From contig JAQBQF010000156.1 of the NCBI GenBank assembly GCA_028287115.1, forward strand, positions 1 through 34,844: a stretch of DNA of 34,844 bases, given 5' to 3'. Origin of the DNA: Myxococcales bacterium. GTDB lineage: Bacteria; Myxococcota_A; Polyangia; Haliangiales; Haliangiaceae. Below the pieces are notes generated by a model that saw nothing but the letters and a program-made list of their open reading frames with translations, had not been told where the DNA came from and ran no database searches. Shown in pieces: positions 28,107 through 34,844 of this stretch (positions within the stretch are counted from its first letter, which is position 1; each line of letters opens with the position of its first letter). A program made the translations under genes and the position numbers.

Positions 28107-28739
28107 ATGAGCTCCGCGCCGCCGCCTGTCGAGATTCCGAAGCTGACGAGCCTTCCTCTCGTGATCGAGACGCAACGGCTCACGCTGCGGCGACTGGCCG
28201 AGCGCGACGTCGAAGATCTATGGCCGCATGTCTCGAATCCCGAGGTCGCGACCCTGATGTCGTGGGCGGCGCATCGCGACAAGGCCGAGACGCTCGCCTG
28301 GGTCCGCGGCCGGATCGAGGCGTGGGATCAGGGGACGGATCTGGTGTGGGCGATCGAGCACGAGGGTCGCGCGTGCGGAACGATCGCGCTCGGCGGGATC
28401 ACGTGGGGATTTTCAGCGTGGCGCGTCGATCGTGCGGAGCTCGGTTACTGGATCGGCCAGCCGCTGTGGGGCCAGGGGCTCGTCACCGAAGCGGCGACCG
28501 CGGTCACCCGCTGGGGGTTCGAGACGCTCGGGCTCCACAAGATCACCATCGGCTGTATCGAGGGCAACGAACGGTCCAAGCACATCATCGACAAGCTCGG
28601 TTACCGGTTCCTGGCGCGATTCGAGGACGATGTCTGGCGCGACGGCCGCTGGTGGCATCACCTGCGGTACGAGATGCTCGCCTCGGAGTGGGTCGATTCG
28701 ACACGCACGCTGCGGTTCAACCGGCCTCGCTTGCCTTGA
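28107..28739 (+). CDS. GNAT acetyltransferase, RimJ/RimL type
   Basis: The product has about 210 residues and a GNAT fold. Signatures are the N-terminal strand LVIETQRLTLRRLAERDVEDLW, the central strand ACGTIALGGITW, then ELGYWIGQPLWGQGLVTEAA, where the Q-G-x-G-L-V-T-E loop binds acetyl-CoA, and HKITIGCIEGNERSKHIIDKLGY near the end. These proteins acetylate N-terminal or small-molecule amines; the RimJ/RimL-like group often acts on ribosomal proteins, but the substrate here is unknown. A GTG six bases upstream (28101) is an alternative start. No clear ribosome binding site is seen. It lies 34 bp after the GroES-like gene on the same strand. Confidence 0.85.
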   Translation: MSSAPPPVEIPKLTSLPLVIETQRLTLRRLAERDVEDLWPHVSNPEVATLMSWAAHRDKAETLAWVRGRIEAWDQGTDLVWAIEHEGRACGTIALGGITWGFSAWRVDRAELGYWIGQPLWGQGLVTEAATAVTRWGFETLGLHKITIGCIEGNERSKHIIDKLGYRFLARFEDDVWRDGRWWHHLRYEMLASEWVDSTRTLRFNRPRLP

Positions 28740-28809
28740 ATCCGTCGACGCGGACACATGCACGATAGAGACGAGGCGTGGTAGCCTCGCGCCTAACACC
28801 TGGAAACCA

Positions 28810-31161
28810 ATGGACGTCCGCTGCGAGAAGTGCCAAACGGAGTACGAGCTCGACGAGAGCCGTCTCAAGCCCGGCGGTGTCACTGTCAAGTGCACCAACT
28901 GCGGGCACATGTTCAAGATCCGCAAGCGGACGAACACGAACGTCGGCGTGCCCGTCGTCGCCGAGCGGACGCGACCGAATTCGTCGAAGCCGCCGCTGCC
29001 CGGTGAAGCGCCAGGGCGCGCGGACTCCGTCCTCGGTGGCGCGGAGGCAGGGACGGAGGCGCCGGAACGTCAGTGGCTGATCCGGCTTCCGAACGGCGAG
29101 CAGAAGAGCTGTCGCGAGCTCGCGACGCTGCAGCAATGGATCGTCGCCGGCGTGGCGACGCGCGATTCGTTGATCTCGCGGTCGGGCAAGACCTGGAAGC
29201 GCCTGGGCGATATCGCCGAGCTCAGCCAGTACTTCACGATCGCCGATGAAGCGAAGGCGCAGCGATCGCACAAGCCGACCAACAAGCCACAGCCCAAACC
29301 GGACGACGTCCGGGCGACGATGCTCGGCGTCGGTGCGAAGGTCGCATCCGCCGGTGGCACCGTGATCCCCGACGAAGACGACGGTCGCACGACCGGCAAC
29401 TTCCGCGCGCGCTCGCCGACGCCGCCTCCTCCGCCGCCAAAGGCTGCGCCGGCGAAGCCGAACCCGATGGCGCAGACCGAGGTCGCACCGCCTGCGACGG
29501 CGCCGAGACGGCCGCCGACTCAGCCGCCGCCGATCCCCGGAAATCGCTCGACCGCCGCGTGGGCGACCAACGACATCAAGGCGACCGACTCGATGGCGGC
29601 GATGCCGCAAGGCCCGCAAGGCGGCAAGCTGTCGGCAATTCCCGACGAGCCTGCGTTCGCGGGACGCGTGCGCGTCTCGCCGACCGACGATCAGGCGTTC
29701 ACCACCGGCAGGTCCAAGCCGGTCGACGACGACGACGATCTGATTCCGGGACGCGAACGCGGATCGCGCGCTGGGTTGTGGATCGCCGTGCTCGCCGTGA
29801 TCGTGATCGGCGCCGCCGCGGGCGTCGTGTACATGACGGTGTTCAAGAAGAAGGCGGGCGAGCAAGCCGTCAAGCCGCCGGCCGACGCCGCGCAGGTTGC
29901 GACGGCGAAGCCAGACGCCGCTCCGATCGTTACGCCTATCCCCGCGATCGATGCCGCGGCCGCGGTCCCGGTGGCGTCTCCCCTCGATGATGCGCGCGCC
30001 TCGCTCGGCGCGAACGCCGAACAAGGCATGCGCACCGCGCTCGAGGCCGTCGCCGGGAAAGACGATCCGCCGGCGCTCGCGGTTCGCGCGCGGCTGACGA
30101 GCGCGATCGCTCAAGCGTTGCAAGATCGCGCGGGGCTCGTCGACAAAGCCGAAGGCGACAAGCTGCGCAAACAAGCCAAGCAGCTCGTGATCGACGCCGC
30201 CGTGCTCGCGCAGAAAGCGCAGAAGGCGGCACCCGACGATGTCACCGCGAACCTCGCGATGGCAGACGTACTGCGTCTTCAGGGCAAGTCCGCGCGTGAC
30301 GTCAAACGCTACATCGATCTGGCGCGCTCGAAGGCGGGCAAAGATCTCGCGCGCGAGCTCGATCTCGCCGACGGCATGATCTCCGCACGCGATGGCAAGC
30401 TCGACGATGCGCAGAAGGCCTTGATGGCAGCCGATACGGATCCGGCCGATGTTCGCGCGAAGCTCGCGCTCGCGCTGATCGCGTTCGCGCAAGGAAAGCC
30501 GGCGGACGCCAAGGCCTTCACCGATCAAGTCGTCGCGACGCAGCCCGACCACCCGGGCGCCAAGGCGCTCCAGGCAAAGCTCGAGACCACGGTCGTGAAG
30601 ACCGATCCGCTGCCTCCCGAAGACGGCGGCGGCAGCAAAGGCTCCGCGCATACACCGGTGCGACCACCGCCAGATATTAATGGTGGCGGCGGCGGCACGG
30701 ACTACGACTCGCTGCTCGCTCGCGGCAACAAGCTCGCCGAGACGAACTGCACGAAGGCGATGGACCTGTTCCAGAAGGCGCTCGAGCAGAAGCCCAACGG
30801 GATCGAGGCCCTCACCGCGATGGGTTACTGCCACATCGATGCAAAGCAATTCGCGAGCGCGTTCTCGAAGTTCCGCGCTGCGCTCGCGGTGTCGCCGCGT
30901 TACGAGCCGGCACTCGGCGGCGTCGCCGAGGCCTATCAACAGCAGGGCCGCAAAGACCAAGCGATCGAATCGTGGCGCGCGTACCTCGAGGTCTATCCAA
31001 ATTCTGCGAAGGCAAAGCGGCAACTCGAGATCCTCGGCGCGGGCGCCGAGCCCAGCGGTTCGGGATCTGCGCCGACGCCGACGCCGCCGACGCCAACGAC
31101 GCCAACGCCAACGCCACCCGCGCCGGCGCCAGCGCCTGCCGCCGGCAGCGGATCTGGTTAA
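28810..31161 (+). CDS. Zinc-ribbon/GYF-like/TM/TPR envelope protein (GltJ-like architecture)
   Basis: The 783-residue product begins with an MJ0042-type zinc ribbon (C5, C8, C28, C31, VRCEKCQTEYEL then VKCTNCGHMFKIR). Residues about 88-143 resemble a GYF-like module (WLIRLPNGEQKSCRELATLQ). A disordered Pro-rich cytoplasmic linker (about 150-318) leads to one membrane helix at about 321-344 (AGLWIAVLAVIVIGAAAG). The periplasmic part is mostly alanine-rich helices with TPR repeats at about 640-740 (FQKALEQKPNGIEALTAMGY), and it ends in a Pro/Thr-rich and Gly/Ser tail. A cytoplasmic zinc ribbon plus GYF domain before one membrane helix is also the plan of GltJ, the MglA-linked gliding-motility protein of Myxococcus. 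A motility or polarity role is only an inference. The start is set by the zinc ribbon; the frame is open upstream. Confidence 0.82.
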   Translation: MDVRCEKCQTEYELDESRLKPGGVTVKCTNCGHMFKIRKRTNTNVGVPVVAERTRPNSSKPPLPGEAPGRADSVLGGAEAGTEAPERQWLIRLPNGEQKSCRELATLQQWIVAGVATRDSLISRSGKTWKRLGDIAELSQYFTIADEAKAQRSHKPTNKPQPKPDDVRATMLGVGAKVASAGGTVIPDEDDGRTTGNFRARSPTPPPPPPKAAPAKPNPMAQTEVAPPATAPRRPPTQPPPIPGNRSTAAWATNDIKATDSMAAMPQGPQGGKLSAIPDEPAFAGRVRVSPTDDQAFTTGRSKPVDDDDDLIPGRERGSRAGLWIAVLAVIVIGAAAGVVYMTVFKKKAGEQAVKPPADAAQVATAKPDAAPIVTPIPAIDAAAAVPVASPLDDARASLGANAEQGMRTALEAVAGKDDPPALAVRARLTSAIAQALQDRAGLVDKAEGDKLRKQAKQLVIDAAVLAQKAQKAAPDDVTANLAMADVLRLQGKSARDVKRYIDLARSKAGKDLARELDLADGMISARDGKLDDAQKALMAADTDPADVRAKLALALIAFAQGKPADAKAFTDQVVATQPDHPGAKALQAKLETTVVKTDPLPPEDGGGSKGSAHTPVRPPPDINGGGGGTDYDSLLARGNKLAETNCTKAMDLFQKALEQKPNGIEALTAMGYCHIDAKQFASAFSKFRAALAVSPRYEPALGGVAEAYQQQGRKDQAIESWRAYLEVYPNSAKAKRQLEILGAGAEPSGSGSAPTPTPPTPTTPTPTPPAPAPAPAAGSGSG

Positions 31162-31182
31162 CGTGCGTGCTATGAAACGAGC

Positions 31183-33123
31183 ATGCGTGCTCGTCTGATC
31201 GCTCTCGCCACGGTGCTCTGGGCTTCGCTCGTCGCATGCGACAGCGCGCCGTCTCGACTCGACCACGCGTTCGACGGCAAACCGAAGACGGCCGGTGGCT
31301 TTGCCGATCCGTGGGCGAAGTCCCACGACAAAGACAACGACGACGACGACAAAGGCGGCCGCGGTGGCTTCGATCTCCAGGGCATCCTCGCCAAGATCAA
31401 AGACACGATCGAAAAGCCCGGACCGTACGAAGCGCCCGAGAAGTCGGCGGACTTCGACGAGACGAAGCCGCACTGGGGTGTCCTCAAGATCGGTGGCGAG
31501 ATCGTCGAGCGCGAGGCGTTCTCGTGGACGGGCGGCCATGGCACCGAGCTCCGGCAGCTCATCGATCGGCTGCGCGAGCTCGCGAAGGACGACAAGATCT
31601 CCGGCCTCGTGCTGCGCGTCGAGACGCTCGACATCAGTCTGCCGGACATCACCGAGCTGCGGGCTGCGATGCACGACTTCCGCGCCGCCAAGAAGCCGCT
31701 GCATTGTCACGCGGAGACCGCGACGAACGCGACGTACCTCGTGCTCAGCGCGTGCGACAAGATCGCGCTCGCGCCGCTCGGCGACGTGATGATTCCAGGA
31801 CCGGCTGCGATGCCGGTGCACATCAAGCCGCTGCTCGACAAGCTCGGCATCCAGGCCGACTTCCTTCATGTCGGCGCGTACAAAGGTGCCGCCGAGCCGC
31901 TGACGCGTGACGCCCCATCGAAGGAAATGGAAGAGACGATCGGTGCGATCCTCGATCGCCGCTATCAGACGATGCTCGACACGATCGCGACCGAGCGCAA
32001 GCTCGAGCCGGCATCGGTGAAGGCGCTGATCGATACGGCGCTGTTTCCGGCGGACCAAGCGAAAGCCGCGCGCCTGGTCGATGACATCGTGCCGTACGAA
32101 GCGTTCCGGGACGCGACCCGAGCGCCGTGGACCAAGCTCGAGCTCGACGCCGACAAGCCTTCGCAACTGCAAGCGATGATGAAGATCGCGCGATTTGTCG
32201 GCGCGATGCCGCCGGAGCGGCCGATCGGCGATCACGTCGCGGTCGTCTACGCGATCGGCAACATCGTCGATGGTGAGGGCCAAGGCGTGCTTGGTGCGCG
32301 CCAAGAGATCGCGTCGCACACGATGGTTGCCGCATTGCGTGCGCTCGCCGCGGACGACCATGTCAAAGCCGTCGTGCTGCGGATCGATTCCGGTGGTGGC
32401 AGCGCGCAGGCCTCGGAGCTGATCTGGCACGCGGTCGCCGACCTCAAGACGAAGAAGCCGGTGATCGTGTCGATGAGCGACGTCGCCGCGAGCGGTGGCT
32501 ATTACATCGCGAGCGGCGCGACCGAGATCTTCGCGCTCGCAGATACGCTGACGGGATCGATCGGCGTGGTCGGCGGCAAGATCGCGCCGGCGGGTGCGCT
32601 CGCGAAGCTCGGCGTCAATACGTTCCCGATGGGCCGCGGCAAGCACGCGACCCTGATGGCGAGCCTCGGGCCGTGGAACGACGACGAGAAGGCGATCATC
32701 TTGTCGACGATGCAGGCGGTCTACACCGTGTTCGTCGGTCGCGTCGCCGAAGGCCGGCACAAGCTCCCCGCCGAGATCCAGGTGATCGCCCAAGGGCGCG
32801 TGTGGACCGGAACCAAGGCCAAGGAGCTCGGACTCGTCGATCAGATCGGTGGCCTCGATGCGGCGCTCGCCGAGGCGCAGAAGCTCGGCAAGGTAGACCC
32901 GGCCATCGACCTCGAGGTCTATCCACCATCGCCGACGCTGCGCGACGTGCTGCACGGGTTTGGCCAGGTCCAGACTCCGTTCGGTTTGCACGTTCAGGCG
33001 CGCGAGATGCTGCGCGGCGTCGATCCGAAGCTCGTCGATGCCACCGAGCGTCTCGTCGATCTCGCCGTATCGTTCACCACGACTCGGATCCAGGCCATCT
33101 CGATCCTTCCGGTGCTCCAATGA
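31183..33123 (+). CDS. sppA: Lipoprotein SppA-like signal peptide peptidase (S49 family)
   Basis: The 646-residue product is an S49 family protease with the two-domain 67-kDa layout of SppA. The N-terminus is MRARLIALATVLWASLVAC, a lipoprotein signal with Cys19 as the likely lipid site, rather than the membrane helix of E. coli SppA. Residues 28-85 are charged (DKDNDDDDKGG). The catalytic Lys is K234 in HVGAYKGAAEP, in the first half, and the Ser is S437 in DVAASGGYYIASG, in the second half. This fits the Ser-Lys dyad split across the two domains. The family degrades cleaved signal peptides or other membrane-bound peptides. An outer-membrane-side location is an inference from the lipobox. The stop overlaps the next gene (ATGA). 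Confidence 0.88.
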   Translation: MRARLIALATVLWASLVACDSAPSRLDHAFDGKPKTAGGFADPWAKSHDKDNDDDDKGGRGGFDLQGILAKIKDTIEKPGPYEAPEKSADFDETKPHWGVLKIGGEIVEREAFSWTGGHGTELRQLIDRLRELAKDDKISGLVLRVETLDISLPDITELRAAMHDFRAAKKPLHCHAETATNATYLVLSACDKIALAPLGDVMIPGPAAMPVHIKPLLDKLGIQADFLHVGAYKGAAEPLTRDAPSKEMEETIGAILDRRYQTMLDTIATERKLEPASVKALIDTALFPADQAKAARLVDDIVPYEAFRDATRAPWTKLELDADKPSQLQAMMKIARFVGAMPPERPIGDHVAVVYAIGNIVDGEGQGVLGARQEIASHTMVAALRALAADDHVKAVVLRIDSGGGSAQASELIWHAVADLKTKKPVIVSMSDVAASGGYYIASGATEIFALADTLTGSIGVVGGKIAPAGALAKLGVNTFPMGRGKHATLMASLGPWNDDEKAIILSTMQAVYTVFVGRVAEGRHKLPAEIQVIAQGRVWTGTKAKELGLVDQIGGLDAALAEAQKLGKVDPAIDLEVYPPSPTLRDVLHGFGQVQTPFGLHVQAREMLRGVDPKLVDATERLVDLAVSFTTTRIQAISILPVLQ

Positions 33124-34133
33124 CCAAGCTGCTCGTCGTGTTGTTGTGTGCTGCCGCCTGCTCGCAGTCCCCTGATAAGGCGCCGGCGTCCTCGCCGAGC
33201 GAGCCGGCGACGAGCACGTTCGCGAGGGGCAGTATTGCGACGGCGAAGTTCCATTCTGCCGCCCTCGATGTCGACAAGGATTATCTGGTCTATCTACCCG
33301 CGGACTACGCCGCGAACCCCGACAAGCGCTACCCGGTGTTCTATTACCTGCATGGGCTCACCGGGGACGAGACGAACTGGGTGAGAGGCGGCGAGCTCGA
33401 TCGCGCAGCGGACAAGCTCGGCCTTCAGGCGATCGTCGTGATGCCGGACGGCGACGACGGCTTTTACAGCGACTCGCCGCGCGTCATCGATTACGAGGCC
33501 TGCCTGCACGAGGGCAAGGGCCTGTTCATCCCCAAGATGCAGCCGCGGCCGAAGACCTGCGTCCGCCACCACATGTACGAGACGTATATCGTCAAGGATC
33601 TGATCGCCGAGGTCGACACGAAGTATCGAACGATCGCCAAGCGCGAGGCGCGCGGGATCGCCGGCCTGTCGATGGGCGGCTTCGGTGCACTCGTGCTCGC
33701 GATGCGACACCCCGAGCTGTTTGCGGCCGCCGCGAGTCACTCCGGGATCGATGCCTTGCTCTACATCGGCCCTCATCCGTACGTCGCGAACAAAGTCACG
33801 CTCGTGACCGATCCGAAGACCTGGGGCACGGGCCTCGCCGAGCTCGGGACGTGGGTCCAGGCGATCTTCGGCGCCGACCTCGCGAGCTGGAAGGCTCACG
33901 ATCCCGCATCGCTCGTCGACACGCTCGAGCCCGGGAAGCTCGCGCTGTACCTCGACTGCGGCACCGAGGACGACTTCGCACTCCAAGACGGCGCGTCGTA
34001 TCTGCACGATCTGCTGCTCGCGAAGCACTACGAGCACGCGTTCTTCCTCGGGCCCGGCGCCCACAACTTCGGGTTCTGGAAGCCGCGGCTTCCGGACAGC
34101 CTGAAGTTCCTGCGCGATCACACCGCGCACTGA
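33120..34133 (+). CDS. Putative esterase lipoprotein (alpha/beta hydrolase, esterase D-like)
   Basis: The 337-residue product has a lipoprotein signal (MTKLLVVLLCAAAC, Cys14). The rest is an alpha/beta hydrolase of the putative esterase / S-formylglutathione hydrolase group. The oxyanion region is FYYLHGLTGDETNW, and the nucleophile S184 lies in the elbow G-L-S-M-G-G (AGLSMGGFGALVLA). Acidic and His residues lie in LDCGTEDDF and GPGAHNFGFW near the C-terminus. It should hydrolyse short esters or act as an acyl transferase. The natural substrate is unknown. The ATG overlaps the SppA-like gene's stop, so the two envelope lipoproteins are made together. The frame extends upstream inside sppA, but the lipobox marks the true start. 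Confidence 0.87.
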   Translation: MTKLLVVLLCAAACSQSPDKAPASSPSEPATSTFARGSIATAKFHSAALDVDKDYLVYLPADYAANPDKRYPVFYYLHGLTGDETNWVRGGELDRAADKLGLQAIVVMPDGDDGFYSDSPRVIDYEACLHEGKGLFIPKMQPRPKTCVRHHMYETYIVKDLIAEVDTKYRTIAKREARGIAGLSMGGFGALVLAMRHPELFAAAASHSGIDALLYIGPHPYVANKVTLVTDPKTWGTGLAELGTWVQAIFGADLASWKAHDPASLVDTLEPGKLALYLDCGTEDDFALQDGASYLHDLLLAKHYEHAFFLGPGAHNFGFWKPRLPDSLKFLRDHTAH

Positions 34134-34135
34134 AG

Positions 34136-34844
34136 CTACGAGTGCGTCTCGACGTACTTCGCGAGGATCTTCAGCGCCTGGCGCGCGCGCTCCACGTGTT
34201 CGGCGGCCTGGCTGACCGCACCTGCGACCGCGGCGACCGAGTCTGACTGATCCATCATCGCGGTCTCGTCACTCGCCGCTCGCATGTTCGCGCGCAACGA
34301 GTCGATCGATTCCTCGAGCACGCTCAGGTGCTCCGCGAACTCGAGCGGCACGGCGCTGCCGGTGCGCGTCGGTTCGTCTTCTTGTGCGCGCTTCTGGGCC
34401 GACAGCCGCCCCTCGGCGTCGGCGAGCTCGCGGCGCATCCGCTCGTTGTCCTTCTCCATCTTGATCATCTTGTCCTGGAGATCGCCGGCCTTCGCGATGA
34501 TCTGCTCGTACTTCGCGATGTCTGCTTGCGCCGTCGCATCGGGGTCGTAGATCGGTGCGCGGCGGCTCGTCGTATCGCTGTCCTCGCGGACGTCGCGCAA
34601 CTGACTTTCGAGGCGATCGCGCTCGAGCGTCAGCTGGGTGACCTTGGCCTTGGCTTCGCGAAGCTCGCGCTGGAACTGAGCGATCTCTCGCTCGGTGTTG
34701 GCGGCGAACTGGCGGACATTGTCAGCGGCGTCGACCTCGTGCTGGAGTACGGCGATCTTCGCTTGCGCTTCGGCGAGTTGCCGCGCGAGGTTGCCGCGAT
34801 CCAAGCCGCCCGATTCGGAGACTCGTGCGGGGGCAGCCTTGGCT
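34136..34844 (-). CDS. Coiled-coil protein, C-terminal part (5' end outside window)
   Basis: The minus strand is open from the right edge to the stop at 34136. At least 230 residues are visible, mostly heptad-like coiled coil (LARQLAEAQAKIAVLQ, REAKAKVTQLTLERDRLES, MIKMEKDNERMRRELADAE), with an acidic break near DSDTTSRRAPIYDPDA. The C-terminus (VERARQALKILAKYVETHS) is a short amphipathic helix. The start lies outside the window; a TTG within the visible part is not required. Without its N-terminus the protein cannot be classified. Coiled-coil proteins with an N-terminal receiver domain (FrzS/AglZ type) are one option, but this is speculation. It converges on the esterase with 2 bp between stops. 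Confidence 0.7.
   Translation of the reverse strand, partial: AKAAPARVSESGGLDRGNLARQLAEAQAKIAVLQHEVDAADNVRQFAANTEREIAQFQRELREAKAKVTQLTLERDRLESQLRDVREDSDTTSRRAPIYDPDATAQADIAKYEQIIAKAGDLQDKMIKMEKDNERMRRELADAEGRLSAQKRAQEDEPTRTGSAVPLEFAEHLSVLEESIDSLRANMRAASDETAMMDQSDSVAAVAGAVSQAAEHVERARQALKILAKYVETHS

Noticed and set aside
28717..33120. A 1467-codon open frame on the minus strand
   Set aside because: It is antisense to the zinc-ribbon/TPR and SppA-like genes, which have clear domains. The translation is Arg/His/Asp-rich with no recognisable domain, as expected for GC-rich shadow frames.

Overview
The window is GC-rich, densely packed bacterial chromosome with coding bias typical of a Myxococcota-like (delta-proteobacterial) genome. 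The main clues are a CdnL/CarD-type regulator, a eukaryote-like Ser/Thr kinase, a MYXO-CTERM-like C-terminal tail on a secreted zincin, tandem thrombospondin type-3 repeat lipoproteins, a glycine-rich lipoprotein and a zinc-ribbon/GYF-like/TPR envelope protein. The species cannot be named from the sequence. No tRNA, rRNA, CRISPR array or transposase was seen.

Layout. 1-401 (-) is the start of a membrane protein cut by the window edge. 515-3724 (+) holds an M23 peptidase and an RND/MMPL transporter. 3743-4630 (-) is a 3-hydroxyacyl-CoA dehydrogenase, divergent from a glycine-rich lipoprotein (4679-5941). 6010-9077 (+) holds two translationally coupled FAD oxidases; the first looks like alkyl-DHAP synthase (ether lipids), and the second carries four 39-bp palindromic repeats inside its FAD domain. 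9074-10579 (-) is an MshEN-receiver-TPR protein facing cdnL (10932-11417) across a 352-bp regulatory gap. cdnL ends in a clear intrinsic terminator and is followed by a macro-domain protein.

12183-18498 (+) is a complex I operon, nuoA-B-C-D-G-H-I, with tight overlaps and a near-consensus promoter, but without nuoE, nuoF or nuoJ-N. NuoC carries an in-frame insert resembling the 39-bp repeat. A 413-bp gap with a candidate terminator and a 12-bp-stem hairpin flanked by 8-bp direct repeats leads to a Ser/Thr kinase and an overlapping TPR/two-TM protein (18912-21271).

21268-25852 (-) reads gltX, a CPBP-family intramembrane protease, and two TSP3-repeat lipoproteins. 25923-34133 (+) holds the secreted zincin, a small zinc-ribbon membrane protein, an orphan GroES-like protein, a GNAT acetyltransferase, the zinc-ribbon/GYF-like/TM/TPR protein, a lipoprotein SppA-like protease and an esterase lipoprotein. 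A coiled-coil protein (34136 to the right edge, -) is cut by the window end.

Themes. Energy metabolism (Nuo), envelope proteolysis and surface display (M23, SppA, CPBP protease, zincin, several lipoproteins), lipid metabolism (AGPS-like protein, acyl-CoA dehydrogenase) and signalling (kinase, receiver protein, CdnL). The most unusual signals are the palindromic repeat family inserted in frame into two conserved enzymes, the CPBP protease lying close to a MYXO-CTERM-like substrate, and the GltJ-like zinc-ribbon/GYF architecture.
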